Numbered from the stretch's first letter, positions 33,154-42,443 are shown. The stretch: DNA of 64,000 bases from Epilithonimonas tenax DSM 16811 (GCF_000428485.1 NZ_AUAA01000013.1:1-64000); one strand, 5' to 3'. The notes: generated by a model not told the origin, from the sequence alone. Numbers and translations are program-made.

Positions 33154-33810
33154 ATGAAGAAAAGAGTTCTAGTTTATTTCTTATTTGTAGCCACATTTTT
33201 TTCACTGCAATCTTGCGTTTCCAACTACGTGGTTTCTAACAACCAATCATACAAAACCAATGCCAAGTTTGCTTCTCTCGAGGTAAAAGCGATTTCAAAA
33301 AATTCTGATAATCAAGGCCAAAAAGTCTTGGCTTCTATCGCTAATACGAATGAAGTAATCAAAAGATCAGCCATAGAAAATGCGATCATCCACAGCAACA
33401 CCATAGACAACATCTTATCCGAAGCCGAAAGTTACCTTGGAACACCTTACAGATACGGAGGAACTTCCAGAAGCGGAATAGATTGTTCAGCATTTGTACT
33501 ATCTGTATTTGGAGCAGCAGCAGGCATGGAGCTTCCAAGAGTCGCAGCAGAACAATCTCAGGAAGGGGATTCTGTAGAAAGAACCGAATTACAGAAAGGT
33601 GACTTGGTTTTCTTTTCACACGGCGGAAGAAGAATCTCACACGTCGGTATCGTAGAAGAAGTGACCGCCGAAGGACAAATCAAATTTATCCACGCAGCCA
33701 CTTCCAAAGGGGTCATGGTTTCCTCACTGGACGATAACTATTGGGGGCCGAAGTTCAGGTTTGCAAAAAGAGTGATAAAACAAAATCAATTAAGTATATT
33801 AAATAATTAG
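33154..33810 (+). CDS. NlpC/P60-family peptidoglycan endopeptidase lipoprotein
   Basis: This 218-residue protein is exported and lipid-anchored at Cys21 (FSLQSC). Its C-terminal NlpC/P60 (C40) domain carries the catalytic triad Cys111 (GIDCSAFV), His163 (ISHVGIV) and His180 (FIHAAT). It should cut stem peptides between D-Glu and the diamino acid in peptidoglycan. The length and YLGTPYRYGG motif match the Spr/NlpC type. It has its own -7 promoter element and a terminator. Confidence 0.92.
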   Translation: MKKRVLVYFLFVATFFSLQSCVSNYVVSNNQSYKTNAKFASLEVKAISKNSDNQGQKVLASIANTNEVIKRSAIENAIIHSNTIDNILSEAESYLGTPYRYGGTSRSGIDCSAFVLSVFGAAAGMELPRVAAEQSQEGDSVERTELQKGDLVFFSHGGRRISHVGIVEEVTAEGQIKFIHAATSKGVMVSSLDDNYWGPKFRFAKRVIKQNQLSILNN

Positions 33811-33830
33811 ATAACTGAATATATTCAGAA

Positions 33831-33862
33831 AAACCTCAGAATTCATTTCTGAGTTTTTTTTT
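33831..33862 (+). terminator. Terminator of the NlpC/P60 gene
   Basis: AAACCTCAGAA/TTCTGAGTTT with a run of nine T, directly abutting dispersed repeat copy C. Confidence 0.85.
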
Positions 33863-34003
33863 GGGCGTTAGTCAAAGCTCCATTTTTGAGGAGCTTAATC
33901 CCGCTTTCCGCTCTATCTTTTTTGCCATTGCGGACGACCTTAGGACATAGATTGCCGTTGGGAAAGCAATACCAAAAAAGGATGCCGCTGCAATCGGGGC
34001 TAG
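33861..34003 (-). repeat. Dispersed intergenic repeat, copy C
   Basis: Read on the minus strand it begins TAGCCCCGATTGCAGCGGCA, continues TCCTTTTTTGG, has GGCAAAAAAGATAGAGCGG in the middle and ends with ACGCCCAAAA. The blocks correspond to those in the copies at 6704 and 19053. A 69-codon open frame across it (minus) is a by-product of the repeat, not a gene. Confidence 0.75.
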
Positions 34004-34142
34004 GCCTTTCAAGATCAATCCACCCAAATCCATAAAAAGTCAGTTTTGTCATGCCGTAGGAAGCCCCATGTAGTGGTGTGACAACGTCCAGCTAACGGTC
34101 GGTATTCCTAAAATGCAGCATACTTCCGGCTGAATCCAACAT

Positions 34143-35159
34143 CTAGCCAATGATCAAATCCTCAATTTTGGATTGTACTTCTGGACTCTTCAATCTTAAA
34201 ATGACAAAATACAACTCCGGAAAATTTTGAGAGATCACATTCCAGCTTTGATTCAATTCATAGATGTTATCAATTCCCTGGAAAAGACTGGCTAAAAAGT
34301 GCGACTTCCTCTGGATCAGACCTCGGAATCCGTACGCGCCTAGAACCTGCAGAAAACGCATCATTTGCAGCCATTCGAAAGATGTTTTCAAAGCTTCTCT
34401 TTTAGATGCATTTTCCCAGAAAGCCAAATAATATTCCAACATTTCTTCTTTGAAATTCTTTGAAAATTTTGCTTTCGCCTGATACAGAAAAGAGATCACG
34501 TCATAACCAGCCGGACCTTCCATGGCTGACTGGTAATCAATAAAATAGACCTTGTCCTCTTCGTTTACCAAAATATTCCTGGACTGGAAATCCCGGATCA
34601 TCAAGGTTTTTGGCTCCAGCTTCTGGATCACCTCCGATATTTGTTTGAATTCTTTTAATAAAGTGGACTTATGGTATTCGATTTCCAACACATCAAGCAT
34701 AAAGTTTTTAAAATAGTACAAATCGTGCGTGATGGGCAGATCATCGTAGCTCTCGTATTCAAAACTATTGCTGTAATCCACTTTTCCCAACGTCTTGTTT
34801 TGAAGTTCAAAAAGAGCTTTCAGACTTTTCTTGACCAAATCTTTGACGCGTTCAGATTCGCCTTCTTGCGAAATAACTTCTGATAACGTCCGATCGCCTA
34901 AGAATTCCTGAACATACAGATCTCTTTCTTGATCGATTAGCAACACCTTCGGTGTGTTAAGATTCAAACCAGCAAATACCTCCGAAAAGTAAAAAAACGC
35001 CTCATTCTCAAGGGTGTTCTCGTTGTAGGTAACCACATATTTCTGGGTTTCAGAAGAGGCTATATAATTGATCCTTGCTGATCCACTTTGCGGAAGTGCG
35101 ACAAATGAACTGGCTCTTTTACCTAAAAAATCTTCGAAAAATTCCTGATGATTCTGCAT
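34143..35159 (-). CDS. APH-family sugar kinase-like phosphotransferase (AmgK-like)
   Basis: This 338-residue cytoplasmic kinase is related to aminoglycoside phosphotransferases. The catalytic loop is MIRDFQSRNILV and the metal-binding motif FIDYQSAMEGPAGYDVISFL. This arrangement with SRNI matches AmgK, which phosphorylates N-acetylmuramate/N-acetylglucosamine in peptidoglycan recycling, better than resistance enzymes. No nucleotidyltransferase (MurU) gene is adjacent, so that link is inference. It probably has nothing to do with antibiotic resistance. Confidence 0.8.
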   Translation of the reverse strand: MQNHQEFFEDFLGKRASSFVALPQSGSARINYIASSETQKYVVTYNENTLENEAFFYFSEVFAGLNLNTPKVLLIDQERDLYVQEFLGDRTLSEVISQEGESERVKDLVKKSLKALFELQNKTLGKVDYSNSFEYESYDDLPITHDLYYFKNFMLDVLEIEYHKSTLLKEFKQISEVIQKLEPKTLMIRDFQSRNILVNEEDKVYFIDYQSAMEGPAGYDVISFLYQAKAKFSKNFKEEMLEYYLAFWENASKREALKTSFEWLQMMRFLQVLGAYGFRGLIQRKSHFLASLFQGIDNIYELNQSWNVISQNFPELYFVILRLKSPEVQSKIEDLIIG

Positions 35160-35216
35160 AAGACAAAGTTAATTAATAATAGAATTTGAAACCACGAAAA
35201 AGCGTAATTTTACACG

Positions 35217-35756
35217 ATGAAAGATTTTCTACCGGTTCTGAAGATTTTATTACGGTTTGTAATCGTCTACATTGTTTTTGTACTGCTTTACCAGTTTTAC
35301 CTCAATAATTATGAGAATGATGTGGTAGACCCTTTCACAAGATGGGTTGCTGGGCAGGTTGCTATTCTTCAGAATTTTGTGGGTTTTCCAACGGTTTTGG
35401 TAGATCATCTGAAAGTTCACAGTGTGCTTTTCAAGACGGATGGCAAATTCACGACGAGGATGGTAGAAGGTTGCAATGTCATATCGGTTGCCATTCTTTT
35501 TGTTGCTTTTATACTTGCTTTTTATAAAGGCACCAAAACCTTTCTGTATATTTTCGCAGGCTTGTTGATCCTTCACATCCTGAACGTTTCCAGAATTGCC
35601 CTTCTGAATATTATTTTCCTCAAATATCCGCAATACGAAAGAATCGGTCATGATTATCTTTTTCCGGCAATCATCTATGGGGGCGTCATTGGTCTTTGGC
35701 TGGTGTGGATTCGGTTTTTTGCTTTACGAAAAGTTGAAATATGTAGCCGATTATAG
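35217..35756 (+). CDS. xrtF: Exosortase family protein XrtF
   Basis: This 179-residue inner-membrane transpeptidase-like enzyme has about five membrane segments. The exosortase/archaeosortase triad is present and correctly spaced: Cys86 (MVEGCNVISV), Arg126 (ILNVSRIALL) and His145 (ERIGHDYLFP). XrtF is the flavobacterial member; its C-terminal sorting targets are poorly known. Its usual partner, the exosortase F-associated protein, is at 36309 but separated by an unusual 552-base gap. Confidence 0.92.
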   Translation: MKDFLPVLKILLRFVIVYIVFVLLYQFYLNNYENDVVDPFTRWVAGQVAILQNFVGFPTVLVDHLKVHSVLFKTDGKFTTRMVEGCNVISVAILFVAFILAFYKGTKTFLYIFAGLLILHILNVSRIALLNIIFLKYPQYERIGHDYLFPAIIYGGVIGLWLVWIRFFALRKVEICSRL

Positions 35757-35814
35757 GTTGGATTAGCTTTAAATTTTAAAATAAGAGTTCGTTTAAAATT
35801 GGTTAAAAGATAAA

Positions 35815-35872
35815 TTTTTCAAGACATTTTTCTTTTCCCTAACCCTAAAAAGGCAGAAAAATGCTTTGAAAA
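35815..35872 (+). repeat. Long imperfect palindrome in the xrtF gap
   Basis: TTTTCAA-GA-CATTTTTCT pairs with AGAAAAATG-CT-TTGAAAA around a ~20-base loop. The two arms add up to 16 paired bases with a small internal loop. It may be an element or an mRNA structure. Confidence 0.5.
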
Positions 35873-35935
35873 TTTTGTCAAAATTGCGCCCTGTAGGGTC
35901 ATACAAATCATTTTGATATAACTTTAACTGACCGT

Positions 35936-35988
35936 AAAACAACGAAAGACAGAATCACTTGGTTCTGTCTTTTGTTGTTTTGTGAAAA
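35936..35988 (+). terminator. Very strong hairpin downstream of xrtF
   Basis: Two 19-base arms, 35936-35954 and 35963-35981, pair throughout with a single G-U. The core is AAAGACAGAA/TTCTGTCTTT. A T-rich run is built into the 3' arm. Probably the end of the xrtF transcript, though 180 bases from its stop. Confidence 0.65.
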
Positions 35989-36065
35989 AAATAATTTTTT
36001 TAGAAAAAAATAGATTACCAGTTGTTTTTTATTTTGTAATTTTATCCCGAACACACACGCACACA

Positions 36066-36155
36066 ATGAAAAACAAATTTAAGCACTTATTGGTTCTTTT
36101 CCATATATTCTTTATGAACCATTCACAATCGAGAATTTCACAATTCCTTTCGTAA
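36066..36155 (+). CDS. Small orphan frame with a signal-peptide-like start, possible gene remnant
   Basis: This 29-codon frame begins MKNKFKHLLVLFHIFFMN and stops soon after a Ser-Gln-Ser. The basic start and hydrophobic run look like the signal peptide of a secreted flavobacterial protein whose body is missing. It lies in the gap that separates xrtF from its partner. Either a decayed gene or chance. Confidence 0.3.
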   Translation: MKNKFKHLLVLFHIFFMNHSQSRISQFLS

Positions 36156-36308
36156 AAAAAATCACCCTTTTCGGATAAAATTTGACCCTGTGTTTTTAAC
36201 CTTATAACAGTTAAATCGGCATAGCGTAGTTTTTATCATCAATTACTTTAATTTCTGTAAAAATGGTGGTTTTTATATCAATTTTGCAATGCACAAATAA
36301 TTCTGAAA

Positions 36309-36731
36309 ATGCTTAGGTATTTTTTTGTTTTGTTAGGCATTTTAGGATTAGTAGGGATCCGTGTAGTAGAAGATACGGTTTTTTACGATCCTTTTATAAT
36401 GTTCTTCAAGTCTGCAGATCACAGTGCTGTATTTCCCAATTTTCAGTGGGGCAAGCTGGTGGTTTCGTATGTTTTCAGGTTTGGGCTCAATACTTTTTTT
36501 TCAGTTTGGATTATTCATTTTTTGTTCCAGAATAGCAACTGGAGTAAGCAGGCGTTTGTACTGATGGCTTTGATCTTTGTCATCGTTTTTCCGATCTACC
36601 TGTTCTGTATCTATGACAAGCTTGAGTTTGGGTATCTGTTCTCTTTTTATATCAGAAGATTTGTGATACAACCTTTGCCGTTGTTGTTGATCATTCCTGT
36701 TTTTTATTATAGAAAAAAGATGGAGCTTTGA
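36309..36731 (+). CDS. Exosortase F system-associated membrane protein
   Basis: This 140-residue inner-membrane protein has four hydrophobic segments. The motifs RVVEDTVFYDPFIMFF near the start and FYIRRFVIQPLPLLLIIPVF near the end match the small protein encoded beside xrtF throughout flavobacteria. Its role in exosortase function is not known. Normally it follows xrtF closely; here it is 552 bases away and would need its own promoter (a CAATTTTG word at about 36276 is one base off the -7 consensus). Confidence 0.88.
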   Translation: MLRYFFVLLGILGLVGIRVVEDTVFYDPFIMFFKSADHSAVFPNFQWGKLVVSYVFRFGLNTFFSVWIIHFLFQNSNWSKQAFVLMALIFVIVFPIYLFCIYDKLEFGYLFSFYIRRFVIQPLPLLLIIPVFYYRKKMEL

Positions 36732-37023
36732 ATATTTTAGGCACCTATTAATCTATTCTACCTTTAAAGGTGTAGAAGAACCTAACTATTTATTTTTTTT
36801 AAGTCGCACCTTGCTGGGCGGCTTTTCAGCGATTGTTTTTCCTTGATTTTGTTAAGATAAGATCTTAATGATCTGAACTTCTGAAAATTTTGTGTTTTTC
36901 ATTGTATTCCAAATTTAAAAACTATATTTTTAAATGTTTCAGTTTTTGGAGAAGATTACAACTCTTAGCAAATAATGCAAAGCGTTTTCGAGGATGACAC
37001 ATTTTGCGGACAATCAGAAACGC

Positions 37024-38025
37024 TTAAGTATTTTCCACGGTGTGTTTGTCCGGCTGGGCAATATTGTTGCCGATCCATTCTACTTTTTTAACAAATTGGT
37101 ATTGGCGGACAGGGCAGTTCTTGATCTGACAAATAGCGCAGGATATCGGTTTGCAGTCATCCATATGGAAATTGAATTCTACAGATCTATCGGTGTTGCC
37201 AGCGATCAATTTGATCACTTGCTCCATCTCTTCGTGAGCGGTTCTCAACTCGAAATACCAAGGTAAAGTGATGTGCGCGTCGATGTGAAGGCGGCTTCCA
37301 AATTGCTGGATCTTCATGTTGTGGATGTCTATCCATTCTGGTTTTCTGTTGCTGTTAAGAAATGTGGCAAGATTTCCCAGCATTTTCGGATCTGCCTCAT
37401 CCATAATCCCACTGAGAGAATGGCGGACGATCTTGTAACCAACCGTGATGATGTAAACGCCAAAGATCAAAGCCACTACAGAATCTATCCAAACGATCTT
37501 TGTGAAATAAACCAATATTAAACTGATGACAACACCCAAAGTCGTAAATGTATCCGACTGCAAATGTTTTCCTGAAGAAATCAAAACCACAGAATTCTGC
37601 CTTTTCCCTTTCTGAATGGAAATGTATCCCAAAACATAATTCGCAATGGCTGTTGCTGCCACGATCCAAATTCCCCAATCCACTTTGCTGATGACCTTTC
37701 CGGTGATCAAACTGTTGCAGCCTTCATAGATGATCATAATCCCGGCGATGCAGATCAAAGAGCCTTCTATGGCCGAGGTTACAAATTCTACTTTTCCGTG
37801 ACCGTAAGGATGATTTTCGTCTCGCGGTTTCGCAGCTAGATATAAGGCGTAAAGTCCCATAAATGCGCTGATGACATTCACGATGCTTTCCATCGCATCT
37901 GAAAAAACCGAATCTGAATTGGTCAATTTCCACGCTACGATTTTTCCGACAAAAAGGACGATGCCTACCGCGGCGATCCATTTTTGAAAGGTAATATTGG
38001 CGTTTTGTTCTTTGCTTTTTTCCAT
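37024..38025 (-). CDS. Cation diffusion facilitator (CDF) family transporter
   Basis: This 333-residue inner-membrane metal/proton antiporter has an N-terminal transmembrane domain of six segments. Metal-site residues are visible in FSDAMESIVNVISA (about 39-52) and HLQSDTFTTLGVVISL (about 153-168), and the loop HPYGHGKVEFV is typical. The cytoplasmic C-terminal domain carries HMKIQQFGSRLHIDAHITLP. The end, with CAICQIKNCPVR, is cysteine rich, which may add a metal site. The substrate could be zinc, iron or manganese; sequence does not decide. Confidence 0.9.
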   Translation of the reverse strand: MEKSKEQNANITFQKWIAAVGIVLFVGKIVAWKLTNSDSVFSDAMESIVNVISAFMGLYALYLAAKPRDENHPYGHGKVEFVTSAIEGSLICIAGIMIIYEGCNSLITGKVISKVDWGIWIVAATAIANYVLGYISIQKGKRQNSVVLISSGKHLQSDTFTTLGVVISLILVYFTKIVWIDSVVALIFGVYIITVGYKIVRHSLSGIMDEADPKMLGNLATFLNSNRKPEWIDIHNMKIQQFGSRLHIDAHITLPWYFELRTAHEEMEQVIKLIAGNTDRSVEFNFHMDDCKPISCAICQIKNCPVRQYQFVKKVEWIGNNIAQPDKHTVENT

Positions 38026-38033
38026 TGCTAAAA

Positions 38034-38064
38034 AAAGAATCTTCGAGGTTTTCGAAGATTCTTT
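38034..38064 (-). terminator. Terminator of asd
   Basis: AAAGAATCTTCGA/TCGAAGATTCTTT, a perfect 13-bp stem with a 5-base loop, followed on the minus strand by a T-run. Confidence 0.9.
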
Positions 38065-38077
38065 GATTTTTGTTAGT

Positions 38078-39067
38078 TTATACTAAGTTGTTTGCTACCA
38101 GATATTCTGCGATCTGAACTGCATTGGTAGCAGCGCCCTTTCGCAGATTGTCTGCCACGATCCAGAGGTTGAGCGTTTTCGGTTGGGAGAGATCTCGTCT
38201 GATTCTTCCTACAAACACGTCGTCTTTCCCTTCGGAGTGCAAAGGCATTGGGTAGTGGTTGTTTTTTACATCGTCCTGAAGTGTTACGCCAGGTGTTTCG
38301 GAAAGAATTTTTCTGACTTCATCCAGATCAAATTCATTTTCGAATTCGATATTCACGCTTTCACTATGTCCACCTTGTACGGGAACTCTTACAGCTGTTG
38401 CTGTCAGATTGAAAGTGTCATCGCCCATAATTTTCTTAGGCTCTTTCATCAATTTGATTTCCTCCTTTGTGTAATCATCATCCGAGAAAACATCACAATG
38501 CGGCAAAGCATTTTTGAAGATTTGATAAGGATAAACTTTCTCAGGACTTTCGCCTTTGATTTCAGAATTTAATTGATCTACAGCTGCTTTACCGGTTCCG
38601 GTTACGGATTGATAAGTAGAAACGACCACTCTTTTGATGTCGTATTTAATATTCAAAGGGTGAAGAACCATTACCAATTGAATTGTTGAACAATTGGGAT
38701 TGGCGATGATTTTGTCTTCCTTAGTCAAAATATTGGCATTGATTTCTGGAACGACTAATTTCTTAGTAGGATCCATTCTCCAGGCTGAAGAATTGTCGAT
38801 AACAACTGTTCCGACCTCAGCAAATTTAGGGGCAAATTCCAATGAAGTATCGCCACCAGCAGAAAAGATGGCGATCTCGGGTTTGGCTGCAATAGCGTCG
38901 TCCATGCTAACGATAGTGAATTCCTTGTCCTTAAACTTGACCTTGTTGCCAACAGATCTCTCTGATGCCACGGGAATTAATTCGGTAATCGGAAGATTTC
39001 TCTCTTCCAGAACTCTCAGCATAACTTGTCCAACCATTCCGGTTGCGCCTACTACAGCTACTTTCAT
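38078..39067 (-). CDS. asd: Aspartate-semialdehyde dehydrogenase
   Basis: This 329-residue NADPH-dependent enzyme reduces aspartyl phosphate to the semialdehyde, the branch point to lysine/diaminopimelate, threonine and methionine. The nucleotide-binding start VAVVGATGMVGQVML, catalytic Cys126 (NPNCSTIQ) and VRVPVQGGHSESVN, with the active-site His, are all present. It feeds the product used later by LysA and the peptidoglycan ligase MurE in this window. Its own terminator ends it. Confidence 0.95.
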   Translation of the reverse strand: MKVAVVGATGMVGQVMLRVLEERNLPITELIPVASERSVGNKVKFKDKEFTIVSMDDAIAAKPEIAIFSAGGDTSLEFAPKFAEVGTVVIDNSSAWRMDPTKKLVVPEINANILTKEDKIIANPNCSTIQLVMVLHPLNIKYDIKRVVVSTYQSVTGTGKAAVDQLNSEIKGESPEKVYPYQIFKNALPHCDVFSDDDYTKEEIKLMKEPKKIMGDDTFNLTATAVRVPVQGGHSESVNIEFENEFDLDEVRKILSETPGVTLQDDVKNNHYPMPLHSEGKDDVFVGRIRRDLSQPKTLNLWIVADNLRKGAATNAVQIAEYLVANNLV

Positions 39068-39145
39068 TTTTTATAATTGATTAATGATTAATGATAATCG
39101 ATAAGTTTGTGTTTTATTAAATCAAATATTTTCGATTTTAATGAC

Positions 39146-39577
39146 TTAAGCGCCGAAAACTCTTGCCCAAGGGAAAGCGAACACGAAAAGAGCGATTGCT
39201 ACCAATCCTAAAGACATTAGGCGTATTGTTAATTTGTCATCGGTTTTTAACTTCTTGTTGACGATGGTCATGAGCACTGCTGCGATCAGCATAGAGAAAG
39301 GGTGCTCTACATAGGTAAACCTAAGATCTGCATTTTTCATCACTGAGGCCATATCCAGACCTTTTGTAATGTTGGTGATCAACATTGTGATGCCTATCAA
39401 AAACTGAACGTGAAAGAAGATCATTGTAAACAATGTGACTTTACGTAAAGCCTTTGTAATGTTACCGCTGTAGGTAAACATTGTTACCAGCAAAAGGATT
39501 AAAAATGCAGCTACCAAAGCTAGTTCCAGATAAGCGAAACCTTTGTGAGCGTTCAAAAGAATGTTGTAAACTTCCAT
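39146..39577 (-). CDS. Small four-segment membrane protein
   Basis: This 143-residue protein consists largely of four hydrophobic helices, beginning MEVYNILLNAHKGFAYLELA. Similar flavobacterial proteins are often labelled cytochrome B-like, with histidines in the first and second segments (His11 here, and HVQFLIG), but no haem-binding proof exists. The ATG at 39577 is chosen over the TTG at 39598. It is the gene between the TonB receptor terminator and asd. Confidence 0.72.
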   Translation of the reverse strand: MEVYNILLNAHKGFAYLELALVAAFLILLLVTMFTYSGNITKALRKVTLFTMIFFHVQFLIGITMLITNITKGLDMASVMKNADLRFTYVEHPFSMLIAAVLMTIVNKKLKTDDKLTIRLMSLGLVAIALFVFAFPWARVFGA

Positions 39578-39605
39578 ATTCAGATTTTTGAATGACAAAG
39601 ATAAA

Positions 39606-39640
39606 AAAATCCCGACAGATAGCCGGGATTTTGTGGTTTA
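39606..39640 (-). terminator. Terminator of the TonB-dependent receptor gene
   Basis: AAAATCCCG/CGGGATTTT with a 9-base loop, followed on the minus strand by a T-run. Confidence 0.8.
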
Positions 39641-39656
39641 TAAAATCTAAATGTTT

Positions 39657-42383
39657 TTAGAAGTTGAAAGATAATGTGGCCGCCCATGTTCTACCGTATC
39701 CGAAGTAGACTTGGTTGGAAGTATCCAATCCTTTATAAAAATTAGAAGAATTATTGATGTACGCATCATATTTTTGCTGCGCTGTTGTGGTAACACCTCC
39801 TGCCGTTGTAGTTGTAAAATCAGTCAATTGTTTTACGTGGTTATTGGTATTAGATTCCGCAATATACACTTTGTTCAAAATGTTGTAAACGTTACCTCTT
39901 AGCGTAAAGAACTGTTTAGGGTTATTCAATTTGATTTTAAAAGTTAAACCAAGATCTACTAATCCGAAAGTAGGCAGTTCCAATGAACCTAATTTCTGGG
40001 CCGCTTCCGTTTGGAAGTTAATAGGATTGATGTTTGCGTACAATCTGCTCACAGCTCTGTATGTTCCATCAAAAGAGATCCAATCTGTAGGTTTGATAAC
40101 AATACCTCCGGCCAATGTTCTGTGTGCTGATCCTCCTACTTTTACTTTGTCCAGGTACAATGTTGTGTTGGCGCTTGCCGCACCTGGTGTATTAATAGGC
40201 TGGTTGCTCTCGTCAAATGTATTACTTGTAGCATTTCCTTTGTAGAAATAGTCTCCTAAAGAAGCCATTGCTGTAAATGACAAATACTTATTGACAGTTG
40301 CCATTGCTTCTAATTCGATACCTTGGTGGATTTCTTCTACACCTTGGATGTTAGCATATGCATTGGTGATGATGTCATTTGTCGTTGCTGGGTTACCATC
40401 TAAATCAATCTGTAAACCACCTCTTCTGATAAATCGATCTTTCCAAGATGTTCTGTAAATGTTAACATTGGCTGTCAAGAAAGAAGCTCTAAAACCGTAT
40501 CCAGCTTCCAGACCAAATATTTTCTCGTTGGTTAGATTTGGATTTAAGTAGTTTTTGTTATTAGGATAAACTGCATTTAAGAATGGTTGTTTGGAGTAGT
40601 ATCCACTGTTTACAAATACGTTGTGCTGATCATCGATGTTGTAATTGATCCCACCTTTAACATTGTATCCGAAAATATCTTTGAATCCTGTTTTGGTATT
40701 AAGTGCTGGGTTGGACGCTGTAGGCTGAGCCGTAATCACTGTATTGTTTACAGTATAGTTGGTTCCTGCAATTTGCCCATTTAATAATGTTCTGCCATCT
40801 AAGATAAAATGATCTATTCTCTGGAAACTTTGGTTCGAAATGGCACCCTGTACATAAGCGGATAGTTTGTCATTAGAATATTCTAATTGTCCAAAACCGC
40901 CATACCACAATACTTCGCCATCGTTGTTATAAGCAACCATGTCACTTTCGTTATTTAATTTTCCACCGAAAGGGTTCCAGTTTGGTTTTGGATCAAACGA
41001 ATTGGTGATCACCCTTGGCGAAGGTGTGAAAACGTTTGTTGCAGAAGTCGTGTTAAAATTTTGGTTGGTTATATCTTTGTAGCCATTTGCACCATAGAAA
41101 TCAGAAACAACCTGATAGTGATAGCCGTAATAGTAACGGTCATCTGTACCAATGGTAAAGTTCAAATGATCATTAATCTTATGATTAAAACTAATGATTG
41201 TTCCAAACCAGTTGTGTGAGTTGATGGAAGATCTTCTTACCAATGTGTTTCTTGCTCCAGCCGTGTTTGCGTTTATTCCTGCATTAGCTGCAAACAGACC
41301 GTCAAAATTGATGAGGCCATCTGCTGTTCTTGGGAAAGCATTAAGATTGCTATAAGTCGTATTACCCACTTTTACAGTGCCTAGGTCTCCTGTACCACCA
41401 CCTCTACCAAAAGATGCATAGAACACAGAGTTCAACTTAGATTTTTCACTCATTTTCCAATCCCAGTTTAAGGACATTACTGGCTTGTGGTAATAGTTAA
41501 CCCTGTTCGAAAATTCCTCTCCATTTCTATAACCCCAATCAGAATTATATTTGATGTTAGGTGTTCCGTCTTTATCAGTATTGTTTAAAACAGAATTTGC
41601 AATTGAAATATAACTTGATCTCTGGTTGTGCCATTGTGGTGCCCCAGTAATGGTAAATTGGAAATCGTGCTTACCGCCTGGTTTTTGATAACCTAATGCA
41701 AAATAGTAGTTGTATCCTTCGAATTCAGTTCCATTCGCATACATAGATCCGGCAGTTCTGCTGAGTAAGAATGAAGATGCCCATCCTTTTTCAGATTTGC
41801 CACTATTGTAAGCAAAAAGAGATTTGTGGTAGTCATCATTACCAACACCCACAGATACTACAGCGCCTTGTTTTTTGTCGGCAGCTCTTGTCAGAATATT
41901 AACCGTGCCTCCTACAGATGCAATGGCAAGCTTGGAAGAACCCAAACCTCTTTGTACCTGCATAGAAGAAGTGACGTCAGAAAGTCCAAGCCAGTTACTC
42001 CAATAAACAGCACCGTTCTCCATATCGTTTACAGGCATACCATTCACCATTACAGCGATGTTTTCCTGTTCAAAACCACGGATTTTCATTTTTGAATCTC
42101 CAAAACCACCACCTGCTTTTGTGGCATAAACTGAAGGTGTTGTATTAAGGATCTCAGGGAATTCTTGATTCCCAAGTCTTTCTTGAATCTGTGCTTCTTT
42201 GATCGTAGAAACTGCAACAGGCGTTTTTCTGTCTTTTGCGATGTCAGCAACGCCGGTCAAAACGACTTCATCGATATTTGTGTCTTTGCTAAGTGTATCT
42301 TGAGTAGATTGTGCGAAGTAAAAACTTGCTGTACTCATCGTCAGCATAAGGACTAATGCCGGTTTTTTCGATAACATTTTCAT
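39657..42383 (-). CDS. TonB-dependent outer-membrane receptor
   Basis: This 908-residue protein has a signal peptide ending FYFAQ (about residue 25), a plug domain beginning NIDEVVLTGVADIAKDRKTP (TonB-box-like), with MKIRGFEQENIAVMVNGMPV and GLGSSKLAIASVGGTVNILT, and a long beta-barrel ending in Phe (ATLSFNF). It lacks the N-terminal carboxypeptidase-regulatory repeat typical of SusC. No SusD-like gene is adjacent. The ligand is unknown; iron complexes, vitamins or sugars are possible. It has its own terminator. Confidence 0.93.
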   Translation of the reverse strand: MKMLSKKPALVLMLTMSTASFYFAQSTQDTLSKDTNIDEVVLTGVADIAKDRKTPVAVSTIKEAQIQERLGNQEFPEILNTTPSVYATKAGGGFGDSKMKIRGFEQENIAVMVNGMPVNDMENGAVYWSNWLGLSDVTSSMQVQRGLGSSKLAIASVGGTVNILTRAADKKQGAVVSVGVGNDDYHKSLFAYNSGKSEKGWASSFLLSRTAGSMYANGTEFEGYNYYFALGYQKPGGKHDFQFTITGAPQWHNQRSSYISIANSVLNNTDKDGTPNIKYNSDWGYRNGEEFSNRVNYYHKPVMSLNWDWKMSEKSKLNSVFYASFGRGGGTGDLGTVKVGNTTYSNLNAFPRTADGLINFDGLFAANAGINANTAGARNTLVRRSSINSHNWFGTIISFNHKINDHLNFTIGTDDRYYYGYHYQVVSDFYGANGYKDITNQNFNTTSATNVFTPSPRVITNSFDPKPNWNPFGGKLNNESDMVAYNNDGEVLWYGGFGQLEYSNDKLSAYVQGAISNQSFQRIDHFILDGRTLLNGQIAGTNYTVNNTVITAQPTASNPALNTKTGFKDIFGYNVKGGINYNIDDQHNVFVNSGYYSKQPFLNAVYPNNKNYLNPNLTNEKIFGLEAGYGFRASFLTANVNIYRTSWKDRFIRRGGLQIDLDGNPATTNDIITNAYANIQGVEEIHQGIELEAMATVNKYLSFTAMASLGDYFYKGNATSNTFDESNQPINTPGAASANTTLYLDKVKVGGSAHRTLAGGIVIKPTDWISFDGTYRAVSRLYANINPINFQTEAAQKLGSLELPTFGLVDLGLTFKIKLNNPKQFFTLRGNVYNILNKVYIAESNTNNHVKQLTDFTTTTAGGVTTTAQQKYDAYINNSSNFYKGLDTSNQVYFGYGRTWAATLSFNF

Positions 42384-42443
42384 TTCTTTAAGATTTATGC
42401 CGCAAAAGTCTTAAAAAAATCAATAGGTTCTGTTAATATAGTG

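Noticed and set aside
33843-34052. 69-codon frame on the minus strand
   Set aside because: It lies within dispersed repeat copy C and overlaps a terminator; similar frames arise wherever the repeat occurs, so it is a by-product.
34143-35159. Aminoglycoside resistance phosphotransferase
   Set aside because: The catalytic motifs fit the AmgK-like sugar kinase branch better; there is no mobile context, so a resistance label is not supported.
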